Shown in pieces: positions 26,895 to 35,576 of a stretch of 36,879 bases of DNA (positions are counted from its first letter, which is position 1; every line of letters begins with the position of its first letter). The translations under genes and the position numbers were made by a program. This DNA is from Alphaproteobacteria bacterium (GTDB lineage: Bacteria; Pseudomonadota; Alphaproteobacteria; UBA6615), in assembly GCA_028279245.1 (NCBI GenBank), contig JANQOE010000018.1, forward strand, positions 1-36,879. The letters run 5' to 3'. The notes beneath the pieces are model-generated. The model did no database searches and was not told the DNA's origin. It was given only the letters and a program-made list of their open reading frames with translations.

Positions 26895-26916
26895 GTCAGC
26901 CTGGGAGACAAGTCAG
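26890..26916 (-). repeat. 10-bp direct repeat overlapping the rpmI -35 region
   Basis: CTGACTTGTC occurs twice on the minus strand, at 26907-26916 and 26890-26899, with a period of 17 bases. The copy nearer rpmI supplies most of the -35 hexamer. It could be a regulator site or a chance duplication. Confidence 0.5.
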
Positions 26917-26949
26917 GCCCCGGGACAGGCACAAGACAGATCGGGGCCT
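26915..26949 (-). promoter_or_regulatory. 8-bp inverted repeat between infC and rpmI
   Basis: AGGCCCCG (26942-26949 on the minus strand) is perfectly complementary to CGGGGCCT (26915-26922), with a 19-base loop. There is no T-tract, so it is not an ordinary terminator. It lies upstream of the rpmI promoter and could affect transcripts arriving from infC. Confidence 0.4.
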
Positions 26950-27005
26950 TGGGCCAAACCGGGCGGGGGCGCTAGGCCGCCCCTTTTGCCACTTGACGGG
27001 GTGCC

Positions 27006-27545
27006 TTAGCGGGGCGCGACCACCATGACCATCTGACGCCCTTCCATCTTGGGCATCTGTTCGACCTTAGCGACCAGATCCAGCTCTTCCTTGATGCGCT
27101 CAAGGACCCTGGCACCCAGCTCCTGATGGGCCAACTCCCGCCCGCGGAACCGCAAGGTGACCTTGACCTTGTCGCCATCCTCGATGAAGCGCTTGGCGTT
27201 CCGCATCTTCACGTCATAGTCGTGATTGTCGATGTTGGGCCGGATCTTGATTTCCTTGATCTCGATGGTCTTCTGCTTCTTGCGGGCTTCGCTGCGCTTT
27301 TTCTGTTCTTGGTATTTCAGCTTGCCTACATCGAGAATTTTGCAGACCGGTGGGCTGGCATGAGGCGCGATTTCGACCAAATCAAGGCTGACGTCGTTGG
27401 CACGTCGCATGCCTTCGTCAACTGTAACTATGCCGGCCTGTTCCCCATTGTGGTCGATGAGCCGTATCCGCGGCGCATCGATGTCCCTGTTGACCCGCGG
27501 ACCAGTCTTTTTCGGCGGGGTCACATCTACATGTCGTCTGGCGAT
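27006..27545 (-). CDS. infC: Translation initiation factor IF-3, probable ATC start
   Basis: A 179-residue IF-3. [22 protein letters not shown] opens the N-domain, [24 protein letters not shown] ends it, and the Lys-rich linker leads into [18 protein letters not shown] of the C-domain. IF-3 binds the 30S subunit and rejects wrong start codons and initiator tRNAs. The usual starts give only GTG 27524, with no Shine-Dalgarno near it. ATC at 27545 lies 8 bases after a strong AAGGAG (27554-27559), is in frame, and is immediately preceded by an in-frame TAG. It gives a protein of E. coli length (180). infC is the classic gene with a non-standard start (AUU in E. coli) used for autoregulation, so ATC is my preferred start. 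Confidence 0.93.
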   Translation of the reverse strand: MARRHVDVTPPKKTGPRVNRDIDAPRIRLIDHNGEQAGIVTVDEGMRRANDVSLDLVEIAPHASPPVCKILDVGKLKYQEQKKRSEARKKQKTIEIKEIKIRPNIDNHDYDVKMRNAKRFIEDGDKVKVTLRFRGRELAHQELGARVLERIKEELDLVAKVEQMPKMEGRQMVMVVAPR

Positions 27546-27553
27546 CTAGCTAT

Positions 27554-27559
27554 CTCCTT
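27554..27559 (-). promoter_or_regulatory. Strong Shine-Dalgarno that fixes the infC start
   Basis: AAGGAG on the minus strand is 8 bases before ATC 27545 and 29 bases before GTG 27524. It lies in the 45-base gap after thrS. Just upstream is the perfect palindrome GCAACCGGTTGC (27565-27576), whose role is unclear. Confidence 0.75.
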
Positions 27560-27590
27560 GTTGTGCAACCGGTTGCTCCCGGCGCTGGAC

Positions 27591-29540
27591 CTATCGCAGG
27601 GCCGGGCTTGTTGCTTCGTCAGTTAGATTAAGGACCGCTTGGTCGAGCGCAAGAACTTCTTGATTCTTCGAACCCAACCGGCGGACCGCTACCGTCTGTT
27701 CATCGGCCTCGCGACGACCAACGACCAACAAGGCCGGTACCTTCGCGAGACTATGCTCTCGCACCTTATAGTTAATCTTTTCATTACGTAAGTCAGCCTC
27801 CGCCCGCAGGCCCGCGGCCCGGCACGCTGCCAGCACCTGGCCGGCATATTCGTCAGCGTCGCTAGTAATAGTGGCGATCATGACCTGTACCGGGGCGAGC
27901 CACAGCGGCAGACGGCCAGCATAGTTCTCGATCAAGATGCCGAGGAAGCGTTCGAACGAACCCAATATGGCCCGGTGCAGCATAACCGGGCGGTGCTTGG
28001 CGCCATCTTCGGCCACGTAGCTGGCTTCCAGCCGTTCCGGCAGCACAAAGTCGACCTGCAGGGTACCGCACTGCCAATCGCGGCCGATGGCGTCGCGCAG
28101 TACGAACTCAAGCTTCGGCCCGTAGAACGCCCCCTCACCCGGGTTCAACTCATACGACAGGCCGGCCGCCTTGGTTGCTTCCAGCAGGGACTGTTCAGCG
28201 CGGTCCCAAATGGCGTCGTCGCCGGCGCGCACTGGCGGGCGGTCGGCGAACTTCACCGTCACGTCGGTAAAACCGAAGTCGGCGTAGCAACTGGTGAGCA
28301 ATTCGCAGAAGGACTGGGTTTCCGAGACGATCTGGTCTTCGGTGCAGAAGATGTGGGCGTCGTCCTGGGTGAACGCCCGCACTCGCATTATGCCGTGCAG
28401 CGCACCCGAAGGCTCATTGCGGTGACAGGAGCCGAACTCCGCCATACGAAACGGCAGATCGCGGTAACTGCGCAGGCCCTGGCGGAAGATCTGGACATGG
28501 CCGGGGCAGTTCATCGGCTTGATGGCCAGGGTCCGGTCGCCCTCGTCCTCCACCGTGAACATGGCCTCCCGGAACTTTTCCCAGTGGCCGGACCGCTCCC
28601 AAAGGGTCCGGTCGATGAGTTGCGGGGTCCGCACCTCGACATAGTTGGCCTGTTCCAGCCGGTCGCGCATGTATTGCTCGACGGCGCGGTAGAGCGTCCA
28701 GCCATGGGGATGCCAGAAAATGCTGCCGACGGCCTCGTCCTGGATATGGAACAGGCCCATCTCGCGGCCCAGGCGGCGGTGATCGCGGCGCTCGGCCTCC
28801 TCCAGCATGTGGAGATAGGCCTTGAGCTCCTTCTCGTCCCGCCAACAGGTGCCGTAGATGCGCTGAAGTTGCTGATTGTTGGCATCGCCGCGCCAGTAGG
28901 CGCCGGACAGCTTGGTCAGCTTGAAGGCTTTGCCCAGTTTGCCGGTAGAGGGCAGATGGGGCCCTGTGCAGAGGTCCAACCATTCGCCTTGGCGGTAGAC
29001 CGAGATCTCCGCGTCGGCGGCGAGGGTGCCGATATGTTCGGCCTTGTAGTCCTCGCCGTCGGCTTTGAATTGATTGATGGCCGACTGCCGGTCCCAGACT
29101 TCGCGAGTTATGGCCTCGTTGCGGTCGACAATCTCCCGCATGCGTTGCTCGATCTTCTCGATATCATCGGGGGTGAACGGCTCTTCGCGGACGAAGTCGT
29201 AGTAGAATCCGTTCTCGATCGCCGGACCGAACGTAATCTGCGTGCCCGGGTAAAGCTCTTGCACCGCTTCGGCCATGACATGGGCCGCGTCATGCCGGAG
29301 CAGCGGCAAGACGGTGTCGTCGTCGTCTTTGCGGGTGATGATCGAGATGGCGCTGTCTTCAATGATCGGGGTCGCGAGGTCCCTGACCTCGCCGTCGATG
29401 CGCAGGGCGAGCGCGGCCTTGGCGAGGCCCGGACCAATGTCGGCGGCAATGTCGGCGCCGGTCACCGGGGCGGTGTAGCGGCGCTGGCTGCCGTCCGGTA
29501 ACGTCACCTCAACCGACCTGTCCGCCGCAGGCTGCGCCAT
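27591..29540 (-). CDS. thrS: Threonine-tRNA ligase
   Basis: A 649-residue class II synthetase of normal length. The TGS domain is at about residues 8-68 ([23 protein letters not shown]). The editing domain carries [11 protein letters not shown] and a later [10 protein letters not shown]. The catalytic core has [10 protein letters not shown] (zinc Cys), [12 protein letters not shown] (zinc His) and [21 protein letters not shown] as motif 3. The anticodon domain follows ([12 protein letters not shown]). It charges tRNA-Thr and edits mischarged serine. AAGGA lies 9 bases before the ATG. It is first in the translation cluster and lies 47 bases after a glycosyltransferase gene; no separate promoter is clear. 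Confidence 0.98.
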   Translation of the reverse strand: MAQPAADRSVEVTLPDGSQRRYTAPVTGADIAADIGPGLAKAALALRIDGEVRDLATPIIEDSAISIITRKDDDDTVLPLLRHDAAHVMAEAVQELYPGTQITFGPAIENGFYYDFVREEPFTPDDIEKIEQRMREIVDRNEAITREVWDRQSAINQFKADGEDYKAEHIGTLAADAEISVYRQGEWLDLCTGPHLPSTGKLGKAFKLTKLSGAYWRGDANNQQLQRIYGTCWRDEKELKAYLHMLEEAERRDHRRLGREMGLFHIQDEAVGSIFWHPHGWTLYRAVEQYMRDRLEQANYVEVRTPQLIDRTLWERSGHWEKFREAMFTVEDEGDRTLAIKPMNCPGHVQIFRQGLRSYRDLPFRMAEFGSCHRNEPSGALHGIMRVRAFTQDDAHIFCTEDQIVSETQSFCELLTSCYADFGFTDVTVKFADRPPVRAGDDAIWDRAEQSLLEATKAAGLSYELNPGEGAFYGPKLEFVLRDAIGRDWQCGTLQVDFVLPERLEASYVAEDGAKHRPVMLHRAILGSFERFLGILIENYAGRLPLWLAPVQVMIATITSDADEYAGQVLAACRAAGLRAEADLRNEKINYKVREHSLAKVPALLVVGRREADEQTVAVRRLGSKNQEVLALDQAVLNLTDEATSPALR

Positions 29541-29587
29541 TGCTGCAAATCCTTGTGTTTTCGGCCCCGCGTGGCCGGCGCTGTGCT

Positions 29588-30514
29588 TTAGCCCAAGCGC
29601 AGGTGGGCTTCAACCTCGGCCACCGAGAACCCGGCCAAGTTGCCGCGACGCAGGGTCTGCACCTGGGGGCCACGCGGGGCGCAGAGCGTGGGGTCGGACG
29701 CTTCCGAGAACAGGACGAGCGAGGGGGCGCCGGCAACGGCGATGACATGCATCGGACCGGTGTCGTTGCCCACGGCGGCGCGTGCCCCACGGGCCAAAGC
29801 GGCGATCTGCGCCAGGCTGGTGCGCCCAGTTAGGTCCAGCGCGGATTCGCAGGCGGACGCGACGACGCCGTTCGCCGCAGCGTCGGCTTCGGTGCCCAGC
29901 AGGACCGGCTGCAGCCCCCGCTGCGCAAGCCGGGCCGCCAGGGCGCCATAGTTTTCGGCCGGCCAGCGCTTGTCCGGCCGATGCGCCGCGCCGCCGGCCG
30001 CGAACAGGACGTAGTCTCCGGCTGGCTGGAGCGCGGCGATATCGGCGGTCAACCAGTGCAAGTCCGGCGGTGGCACGCTATCGATCCCCGCCGCCACGAG
30101 CTGTTCGGCCTGGCGGTCAATCGTGTGCATGGCGTCGCGAACGGGATTGGTGTGTGGGTGCGAACAACCGAAGGCCACGCCGGACCATTCCGGCCGGCCG
30201 GGGTGACCGAACGTCATCAGCCGATGGTAGATGCCGGACCGGTCGGAGGTCTGCAGGTCGTAGACACGGTCGAAGCGACCTCGCCGGAGCCGCCGACAGA
30301 GCCGAAGCCAGGCGCCGAGTTGCCGGCCGCGTGGCCGTTCGTCCTCCCAAATCTCATCGAACCACGGGCAGGCCTTGCCGAGGGACACGAACGCCGCGCC
30401 GGTAAGCAGGACAATATGTGCGTCTGGATGGTGGGCGCGGATGGCGGCGAATGGGCCCGTCGCCTGCACGAAGTCGCCGAGTGCGCCGAGCTTGATCACC
30501 AAGGTGCGGCTCAT
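29588..30514 (-). CDS. GT9 (heptosyltransferase-type) glycosyltransferase
   Basis: A 308-residue GT-B protein of the ADP-heptose:LPS heptosyltransferase family. [22 protein letters not shown] is the typical opening with the G-x-x-G-D acceptor-side motif. [25 protein letters not shown] and [31 protein letters not shown] are the donor-binding motifs. It would add a heptose or a related sugar to lipopolysaccharide core at the cytoplasmic face. Its ATG overlaps the GT4 stop as ATGA, so the two are one translation unit. The exact sugar is uncertain. Confidence 0.92.
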   Translation of the reverse strand: MSRTLVIKLGALGDFVQATGPFAAIRAHHPDAHIVLLTGAAFVSLGKACPWFDEIWEDERPRGRQLGAWLRLCRRLRRGRFDRVYDLQTSDRSGIYHRLMTFGHPGRPEWSGVAFGCSHPHTNPVRDAMHTIDRQAEQLVAAGIDSVPPPDLHWLTADIAALQPAGDYVLFAAGGAAHRPDKRWPAENYGALAARLAQRGLQPVLLGTEADAAANGVVASACESALDLTGRTSLAQIAALARGARAAVGNDTGPMHVIAVAGAPSLVLFSEASDPTLCAPRGPQVQTLRRGNLAGFSVAEVEAHLRLG

Positions 30515-31683
30515 TGCGCCGCGGCGGCCTCCCGCACGTCGAGTAGTTCGGCATAAAGCGCCAGGGTATCACGGCACATGCGGTCCTTCGAATAGCGGTC
30601 GCGCGCCGAGACCGCCGCCGCATCGGCGATGTACTGGCGCTGCGCACTGCTGAGGGTCAGGGCCGTCCCGAGCATGCGGGCAAGCGCCTCTGCGTCACCG
30701 GCCTCGTACAAAAAACCGGTCTCGCCGGAACGGATCTGCTCAACCGCGGCGCCATGGGCTGGCGCGACGGTAACACGCCCCATGGCCTGTGCCTCGGCCA
30801 CCACACGGCCAAACGCCTCTGGATCGGTCGAGGCCGACACGACAACATCGGCCAACATGTAAGCGGCCGCCATGTCGTTGCAGTGATCCTTGATCCAGAT
30901 TTTCGACTCGAGCCCGCGGCGGCGCACCTGGTTTTCGAGCTCGCGCCGATACGAGTCGCGGCCAGCGGCGCCGACGAAGATGCAGATAAAGTCCAGATCG
31001 GCGAGCGCCTCGACCGCATCGATGAGGAGCCGGTGCCCTTTCCATCGAGTGAGCCGACCCGGCAACATGACAACGGAGGCACCGTCCGGGAGCGACCAGG
31101 ACGTTGCGAGCTGAATCACCCGACTCGAACTGACCGCGTCCGGCGTGTAGATCGCCATGTCGACGCCGCGGGGAATGACGCGAATGCGTTCCGTCGACAG
31201 GCGGTAGGCACGCTGCATGTGCTCGGCGGTGAATCGCGAGTTGGCGATCACCATGTCGCCGCGGGTCATCACCGAGTTGTAAAAGCGCTTGAGCGGATTG
31301 CCGGCATTGTAGGTGCCATGGAACGTCGTCACGAACACGCGGCCGGTGCGGTGCGCCGCGGCCAAGGCGCTCCAGGCCGGGGCGCGGGAGCGCGCGTGGA
31401 CCAGGTCGACATCTTGGTCTTCGATGATCTGCTGCAGCCGTTCGACGTTGCGGCGCATGACTAGCGGGCTCTTCGATTTCAACGGCAACTCGATGTGAGC
31501 GGCCGCGGCGCGGGTCAACTCGCGGACCTGGGCACCGCCGGCCGACGCGACTAAGGAATGACCACCGCTGGCAACTAACGCACCGGCGACATCGATCGCG
31601 CTACGCTCGACGCCCCCGCCGCCCGTTTCGAGCGCGGGCAAGACTTGGAGGACGCATGGATAGCCGCCACCCCAACGCTTCAC
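30511..31683 (-). CDS. GT4-family glycosyltransferase
   Basis: A 390-residue GT-B glycosyltransferase. VLQVLPALETGGGGVERSAID is the usual N-terminal acceptor motif, and RVIPRGVDMAIYTP and VVMLPGRLTRWKGHRLLIDAV are the linker and donor-domain start. VVSASTDPEAFGRVVAEAQAMG contains the conserved E-x-F-G-x-x-x-x-E donor motif. It uses a nucleotide sugar in the cytoplasm, probably for lipopolysaccharide or another surface glycan, given the coupled heptosyltransferase-like gene. The start is GTG 31683 with AGGT about 8 bases upstream. It is divergent from the alpha/beta hydrolase gene. Confidence 0.92.
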   Translation of the reverse strand: MKRWGGGYPCVLQVLPALETGGGGVERSAIDVAGALVASGGHSLVASAGGAQVRELTRAAAAHIELPLKSKSPLVMRRNVERLQQIIEDQDVDLVHARSRAPAWSALAAAHRTGRVFVTTFHGTYNAGNPLKRFYNSVMTRGDMVIANSRFTAEHMQRAYRLSTERIRVIPRGVDMAIYTPDAVSSSRVIQLATSWSLPDGASVVMLPGRLTRWKGHRLLIDAVEALADLDFICIFVGAAGRDSYRRELENQVRRRGLESKIWIKDHCNDMAAAYMLADVVVSASTDPEAFGRVVAEAQAMGRVTVAPAHGAAVEQIRSGETGFLYEAGDAEALARMLGTALTLSSAQRQYIADAAAVSARDRYSKDRMCRDTLALYAELLDVREAAAAQ

Positions 31684-31746
31684 TGTCGCACCTATCTAAA
31701 GTTCCACACCTTTGGCCCGTACGCCGGGCACAACCGCGGAGCCAAC

Positions 31747-32514
31747 ATGCATAACCCCCAATTCGTCGATGGTCCACATGGGACACGTTTGGCCTACGCA
31801 ACCGTCGACGGCGCCGGACCGCAAATTGTGTTCCTCGGTGGCTTCCGATCCGACATGACCGGCACCAAGGCGGCCTACCTCGACGCTTGGGCGCGCGCGA
31901 GCGGGCACGCCTTTCTGCGGTTCGATTACAGTGGTCACGGGGCGTCCGGCGACAGTTTCGCCAACGGAACGGTAAGCCGGTGGACCGACGACGCGTTGGC
32001 CGTGCTCGACGCGCGGGGGCGGCCGCCGTTCGTCCTCGTCGGTTCGTCAATGGGGGCCTGGATCATGACCCGAGTCGCGCTGGCTCACCCGGAAAAGGTC
32101 GCCGGCATGGTCGGCATTGCGGCGGCACCGGACTTCACGGAGGACCTGTTGTGGCCGCGGCTCGATCCCGCACAGCGGGCCATGGTGCAGAACAACGGTG
32201 TGGTTGAGGTGCCGTCGCTGTATAGCGAAGTGCCTGACGTCTACACACGGGCACTGTTTGAGGATGGACGCGCTGCCCGAGTGCTAACCCGTGCGATCCC
32301 GCTGGATATGCCGTTGCGTCTGCTGCACGGCGATCAAGACGAGCTTGTGCCGTGGCAGCATGCGGCAAAGCTGATGGCGGCATTCCAGGGGCGTGATGCG
32401 ACGCTCACCCTCGTCAAGGGTGGGGATCACCCGTTGTCGGAGGAGGCGGATCTGCGGCGGCTCACCGAAACCATCGAGTCGCTTATCCACCAGATCGGTT
32501 CTGCTCCTGCTTGA
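31747..32514 (+). CDS. Alpha/beta hydrolase
   Basis: A 255-residue alpha/beta hydrolase. The nucleophile elbow is GSSMG (Ser101), the acid is within HGDQDELVP, and the His is in GGDHPLS. The strand motif LRFDYSGHGASGD precedes the nucleophile. The layout resembles small esterases or thioesterases of the ABHD10-like type; the substrate is unknown. No signal peptide. ATG 31747 is preferred with CGGAG a few bases before; an in-frame ATG at 31645 would overlap the divergent GT4 gene. Its last 32 bases overlap the convergent SDR gene. Confidence 0.85.
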   Translation: MHNPQFVDGPHGTRLAYATVDGAGPQIVFLGGFRSDMTGTKAAYLDAWARASGHAFLRFDYSGHGASGDSFANGTVSRWTDDALAVLDARGRPPFVLVGSSMGAWIMTRVALAHPEKVAGMVGIAAAPDFTEDLLWPRLDPAQRAMVQNNGVVEVPSLYSEVPDVYTRALFEDGRAARVLTRAIPLDMPLRLLHGDQDELVPWQHAAKLMAAFQGRDATLTLVKGGDHPLSEEADLRRLTETIESLIHQIGSAPA

Positions 32515-33373
32515 GCAGCGCGGCCAGTCCTTCGCGGTAGGTCGGATAGCGCAGGCTGACACCTAGCTCCTGCTTGATGCGATTGTTCCGCACCCGCTTG
32601 TTTTCGGCGTAGAAGCTTCGCGCCATGTCGCCGAGCTCCGCCGCTTCGAACGGAACATCTGGGGGAACCGGGGCGTTCAGCAAACCGCAAGCATGTGCAA
32701 TCACGTCCTGGGGCGGGGCCGCTTCGTCGTCGCAGACATTGTACGCCGCCCCGGCGCGCGGACGGTCGATCGAAGCGCGTAACACCTGCGCGATATCCTC
32801 GACATGCGTGCGGGAGAACACCTGGCCCGGTTTGACGATGCGGCGGGCGCGGCCATTGCGCACCGTGGCGAGTGCGTTGCGGCCGGGTCCATAAATGCCG
32901 GCGAGGCGAAACAGATGAACCGGGGCGCCGGTGCGTTGTCCGAAGGCCAGCCACGCTTGCTCCGCCGCGACCCGCCGCGCGCCGCGGGTGGTCGCGGGGC
33001 GACATTCGCTGTCTTCATCGACCCAGTCGCCGCCACGATCGCCATAGACGCCGGTGGTGGACAGATAGCCGACCCATTCGAGGCCTGGCGCGATCGTTTC
33101 AAGCTCGCCTGCATGGATTCGCAACACCGGGTCGCCGGCCGCATCCGGCGGGACGGACGACAGCAGGTGGGTCGTTCCGGCCAGCAGATCTGCCGGAAGA
33201 TGCGCGTCGGCGGGCAAGGTGGTGGCGTCGATGCCGTGCCGTTGCAACGCCTGGGCCTTGGCAGCATCGCGGGTCGTGCCCCGCACGTGCCATCCCTCCT
33301 GCAGGAGTGCATCCGCCAAGCATCGGGCCGAGTATCCTAGTCCGAAACAGAAGAGAGTCCTTTTTGAGTCCAT
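32483..33373 (-). CDS. YeeZ-like SDR/NAD-dependent epimerase family protein
   Basis: A 296-residue extended short-chain dehydrogenase. LFCFGLGYSARCLADALLQEGWHVRGTTRD is the Rossmann start, with G-x-G-Y-S-A in the dinucleotide loop as in YeeZ-type proteins. VGYLSTTGVYGDRGGDWVDE carries the S/T and Y region, and FRLAGIYGPGRNAL is the substrate-domain motif. The usual Y-x-x-x-K catalytic pair is not evident, so enzymatic activity is uncertain. ATG 33373 gives the correct opening; an in-frame start at 33631 would extend into the divergent TPR gene. Its 3' end overlaps the alpha/beta hydrolase gene. Confidence 0.85.
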   Translation of the reverse strand: MDSKRTLFCFGLGYSARCLADALLQEGWHVRGTTRDAAKAQALQRHGIDATTLPADAHLPADLLAGTTHLLSSVPPDAAGDPVLRIHAGELETIAPGLEWVGYLSTTGVYGDRGGDWVDEDSECRPATTRGARRVAAEQAWLAFGQRTGAPVHLFRLAGIYGPGRNALATVRNGRARRIVKPGQVFSRTHVEDIAQVLRASIDRPRAGAAYNVCDDEAAPPQDVIAHACGLLNAPVPPDVPFEAAELGDMARSFYAENKRVRNNRIKQELGVSLRYPTYREGLAALLKQEQNRSGG

Positions 33374-33429
33374 TGCCCCGTCGCGATTTGCAGCTTGCGC
33401 CCGTTGTCCTGTTCCGAAATCTTGGGTCC

Positions 33430-34203
33430 GTGACCTGCCTACGAACGCTCGGCCTCGTCTTGCTGAGCGCCATGCTGGCTGACCCGGCGCTGGCGCAAGA
33501 CAGGGTGCCGTTATCGGATATGCACCCGGCCGACGCCTATGACCAGTGCGTTGCGCAGATTGACGATGATCCGGAAGTAGCGTTCGAGGCGGCGCTTGAT
33601 TGGCGGGATCTTGATGGCGGCCTCCCGGCACGCCACTGCGTGGCCCTCGCGCTCGTCGGCTTGGAGAACTATGAGGCGGCGGCGATCCGCCTGGAAGAGT
33701 TAGCCGACGAGATGAAAGGTTTCCCGGCTGGGCTGGTGGCCGACGTGCTGGGCCAGGCGGGGCGCGCCTGGCTGTTGGCCGAGGACCCGCAGCGGGCCTA
33801 TGCGGCCGTGACCACGGGGTTGCAGTCCAACCCGGAAAGTGTCGCCCTGCTGATCGACCGCGGGGAGATCCTGGCCAAAGCGCAGAGCTATTGGGATGCG
33901 CTGGACGATCTGAATCGGGCGCTGGAGCTATCGCCCAACGAAATCGACGCGCTGATGTTTCGCGCCACCACCTATCGACTGCTCGACGCAGCGGATCTGG
34001 CGTTTGAGGATATCGAGCGCGCCCTGGCGCTGGCGCCCGACTTGCCCGAAGCGTTGCTGGAACGCGGCATACTGCGGCGGCTGCGCGGGGATTCCGACGG
34101 TGCGCGGGCCGACTGGCTCAAAGTCCTGCGCGTTGCGCCGGATTCGAACGCGGGGCGGATCGCCCAAGCCAACATCCAGCGGTTAGAAGTCGGCAGCGAT
34201 TAG
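33430..34203 (+). CDS. Exported TPR-repeat protein
   Basis: A 257-residue protein with a predicted signal peptide (start MTCLRTLGLVLLSAMLADPA, ending about ALAQ) and about four tetratricopeptide units. The clearest units are SVALLIDRGEILAKAQSYWD, ALDDLNRALELSPNEIDALM and ALAPDLPEALLERGILRRL. TPRs form helical scaffolds for protein binding, here in the periplasm. The GTG start at 33430 is chosen because it gives a complete leader; no strong Shine-Dalgarno is seen, and ATG 33471 would shorten the leader too far. The frame remains open far upstream, but that part is antisense to the SDR gene. No partner is evident. Confidence 0.75.
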   Translation: MTCLRTLGLVLLSAMLADPALAQDRVPLSDMHPADAYDQCVAQIDDDPEVAFEAALDWRDLDGGLPARHCVALALVGLENYEAAAIRLEELADEMKGFPAGLVADVLGQAGRAWLLAEDPQRAYAAVTTGLQSNPESVALLIDRGEILAKAQSYWDALDDLNRALELSPNEIDALMFRATTYRLLDAADLAFEDIERALALAPDLPEALLERGILRRLRGDSDGARADWLKVLRVAPDSNAGRIAQANIQRLEVGSD

Positions 34204-34206
34204 CGC

Positions 34207-34875
34207 CTAGAAGTCCAAGTCGGCGTAGTGTTTCGGCGGCGGTATGCCGGGAACATGATCCGCCAGCAAAGCGCGGAAGCTGGGCCGCGACTTGATCCGG
34301 GCGTACCAGGTCTTCGCGACGGCGAAGTCCTCCCACGGCACGTCCCCGGAATAGTCGTTGCAGGAAATCTGGGCGGCGGCGGCGACGTCAGCCATGGAGA
34401 AATCGGGTCCGGCGAGCCAGTTGCGGCGTTCCATCAGGTATTCGATGTATTCGAGGTGGTGGCGGATGTTGGCGTAGCCGGCGCGAATCGCGGCGGGGCT
34501 GGGCTCACCACTGCGCTGCAGGCGCTTTGTCACCTTTTCGTCGATGAGATGCCGGGTGACCTCGCGGTGGAACTTAAGATCGAACCAGGCCACCAACCGG
34601 CGGGTTTCGGCGCGCACCAGCGGGCCCTTGCCGAACAACGACGGTTCGGCGTGCTGTTCGTCCAACAGTTCGGTGATGGCGGTCGAATCGCAGAGGGTTT
34701 CGCCGTCGGGGCCCTGCAGTACCGGGACTTCACCCGCCGGGTTCAGAGCCAGGAACGCCGTGCGCCGTTCCCAAGACTTCTCGAGCACCAATTCGAAATC
34801 GAGCTTCTTTTCGCTTAGGGTCACGCGAACCTTCCGCGAAAACGGGCACAGCCAAGAATGATAGAGAGTTCGCAT
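34207..34875 (-). CDS. GST-fold protein, FzlA-like
   Basis: A 222-residue glutathione-S-transferase-fold protein. MRTLYHSWLCPFSRKVRVTLSEKKLDFELV is the thioredoxin half and NPAGEVPVLQ the cis-Pro region. RRNWLAGPDFSMADVAAAAQISC is the GST N-capping box in the helical half. The tail WYARIKSRPSFRALLADHVPG, then PPPKHYADLDF, matches what I recall of alphaproteobacterial FzlA, the GST homologue that binds FtsZ and is needed for cell constriction in Caulobacter. A CPFS motif is in the normal catalytic position. The GST fold is certain; the FzlA assignment is from memory of the tail and less sure. It stands alone, 3 bases from the convergent TPR gene. Confidence 0.8.
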   Translation of the reverse strand: MRTLYHSWLCPFSRKVRVTLSEKKLDFELVLEKSWERRTAFLALNPAGEVPVLQGPDGETLCDSTAITELLDEQHAEPSLFGKGPLVRAETRRLVAWFDLKFHREVTRHLIDEKVTKRLQRSGEPSPAAIRAGYANIRHHLEYIEYLMERRNWLAGPDFSMADVAAAAQISCNDYSGDVPWEDFAVAKTWYARIKSRPSFRALLADHVPGIPPPKHYADLDF

Positions 34876-34967
34876 ATAGACCGGCCGAGAGAGTTACAAC
34901 GCACGCGCGCGCATCGCAATCGTCTCTTCGTGCCCGTTCCTTTTGCGCAGCGCCTTGGCAGTGCAGG

Positions 34968-35576
34968 GTGAGCGACCCGCTGACGCTCGCGGATTGGCGC
35001 CGCCAAGTTGCCGAGATTTATGCGGATGTGCGTGGCGCGGCAGAACCGGCGGCGGCTTGGACGGTTTGGCGCGAGAGACGCGACGGATTGTTTCGCGAAC
35101 ACGCCGAGTCACCTGTTCGCGGACAGCGTACGTTCGCATCCCTGCCGTTCCACGCGTATGATCCGGCTTGGCGTTTCGAGGCAGAGTACCAGTTGGCGGA
35201 CGGTGCTGATGTCACCTGGCCGGCGGGCGCGGATGGTTCGGTGAGCGGCCGGCCGTTCGCGCACACCGTGGGCCTCGAACCCAAACTTGGGTCGGAGCTG
35301 ACGCTGTTCTGGCTGACCGGGTACGGTGGCGGTGTGTTCTTGCCATTTGCCGACACGACAAACGGGATATCCACATACGGCGGCGGCCGCTATCTGCTGG
35401 ATGGTATCAAGGGGGCCGATCTCGGTGTACGCGACGGGCGGCTGATCCTCGATTTCAACTTCGCCTACAACCCGTCCTGCGCCTATTCGCCGGAGTGGGT
35501 CTGTCCCTTGGCGCCAGCGGAGTACCGGGTGGATGTGCCGATCACCGCAGGCGAGAAAACACCAAGGCCCGACTAG
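34968..35576 (+). CDS. DUF1684-domain protein
   Basis: A 202-residue protein matching DUF1684. WRERRDGLFREHAESPV is the first conserved block, followed by FLPFADTTNGISTYGGGRYL and DFNFAYNPSCAYSPEWVCPL, and ends near PITAGEKTP. The Y-G-G-G-R-Y, D-F-N-x-A-Y-N-P-x-C and C-P-L-x-P elements are the family core and may form a ligand or metal site. No function is established that I can name. No signal peptide. GTG start with AGG nearby. Its stop directly abuts the gltB stop on the other strand. Confidence 0.88.
   Translation: MSDPLTLADWRRQVAEIYADVRGAAEPAAAWTVWRERRDGLFREHAESPVRGQRTFASLPFHAYDPAWRFEAEYQLADGADVTWPAGADGSVSGRPFAHTVGLEPKLGSELTLFWLTGYGGGVFLPFADTTNGISTYGGGRYLLDGIKGADLGVRDGRLILDFNFAYNPSCAYSPEWVCPLAPAEYRVDVPITAGEKTPRPD

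Noticed and set aside
26966..26987. GGGGCG-CTAGGC-CGCCCC followed by TTTT, a terminator shape on the plus strand
   Set aside because: No plus-strand gene ends here. On the minus strand, after infC, the T-tract is on the wrong side, so it is not the infC terminator; probably chance in GC-rich DNA or part of an antisense transcript I cannot see.
27565..27576. GCAACCGGTTGC palindrome between thrS and infC as a regulator site
   Set aside because: It is a perfect 12-mer, but a single copy with no known match; noted only alongside the infC start.
27975..29501. A 508-codon open frame on the plus strand
   Set aside because: It lies wholly antisense to thrS, shows no recognisable domain, and is the usual high-GC shadow of a strongly coding frame.
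32872..33429. N-terminal extension of the TPR protein
   Set aside because: The frame is open but antisense to the SDR gene and Arg-rich. The signal peptide begins at GTG 33430.
33374..33631. N-terminal extension of the SDR protein
   Set aside because: The Rossmann motif normally begins within a few residues of the start, which ATG 33373 provides. The extension is antisense to the TPR gene.
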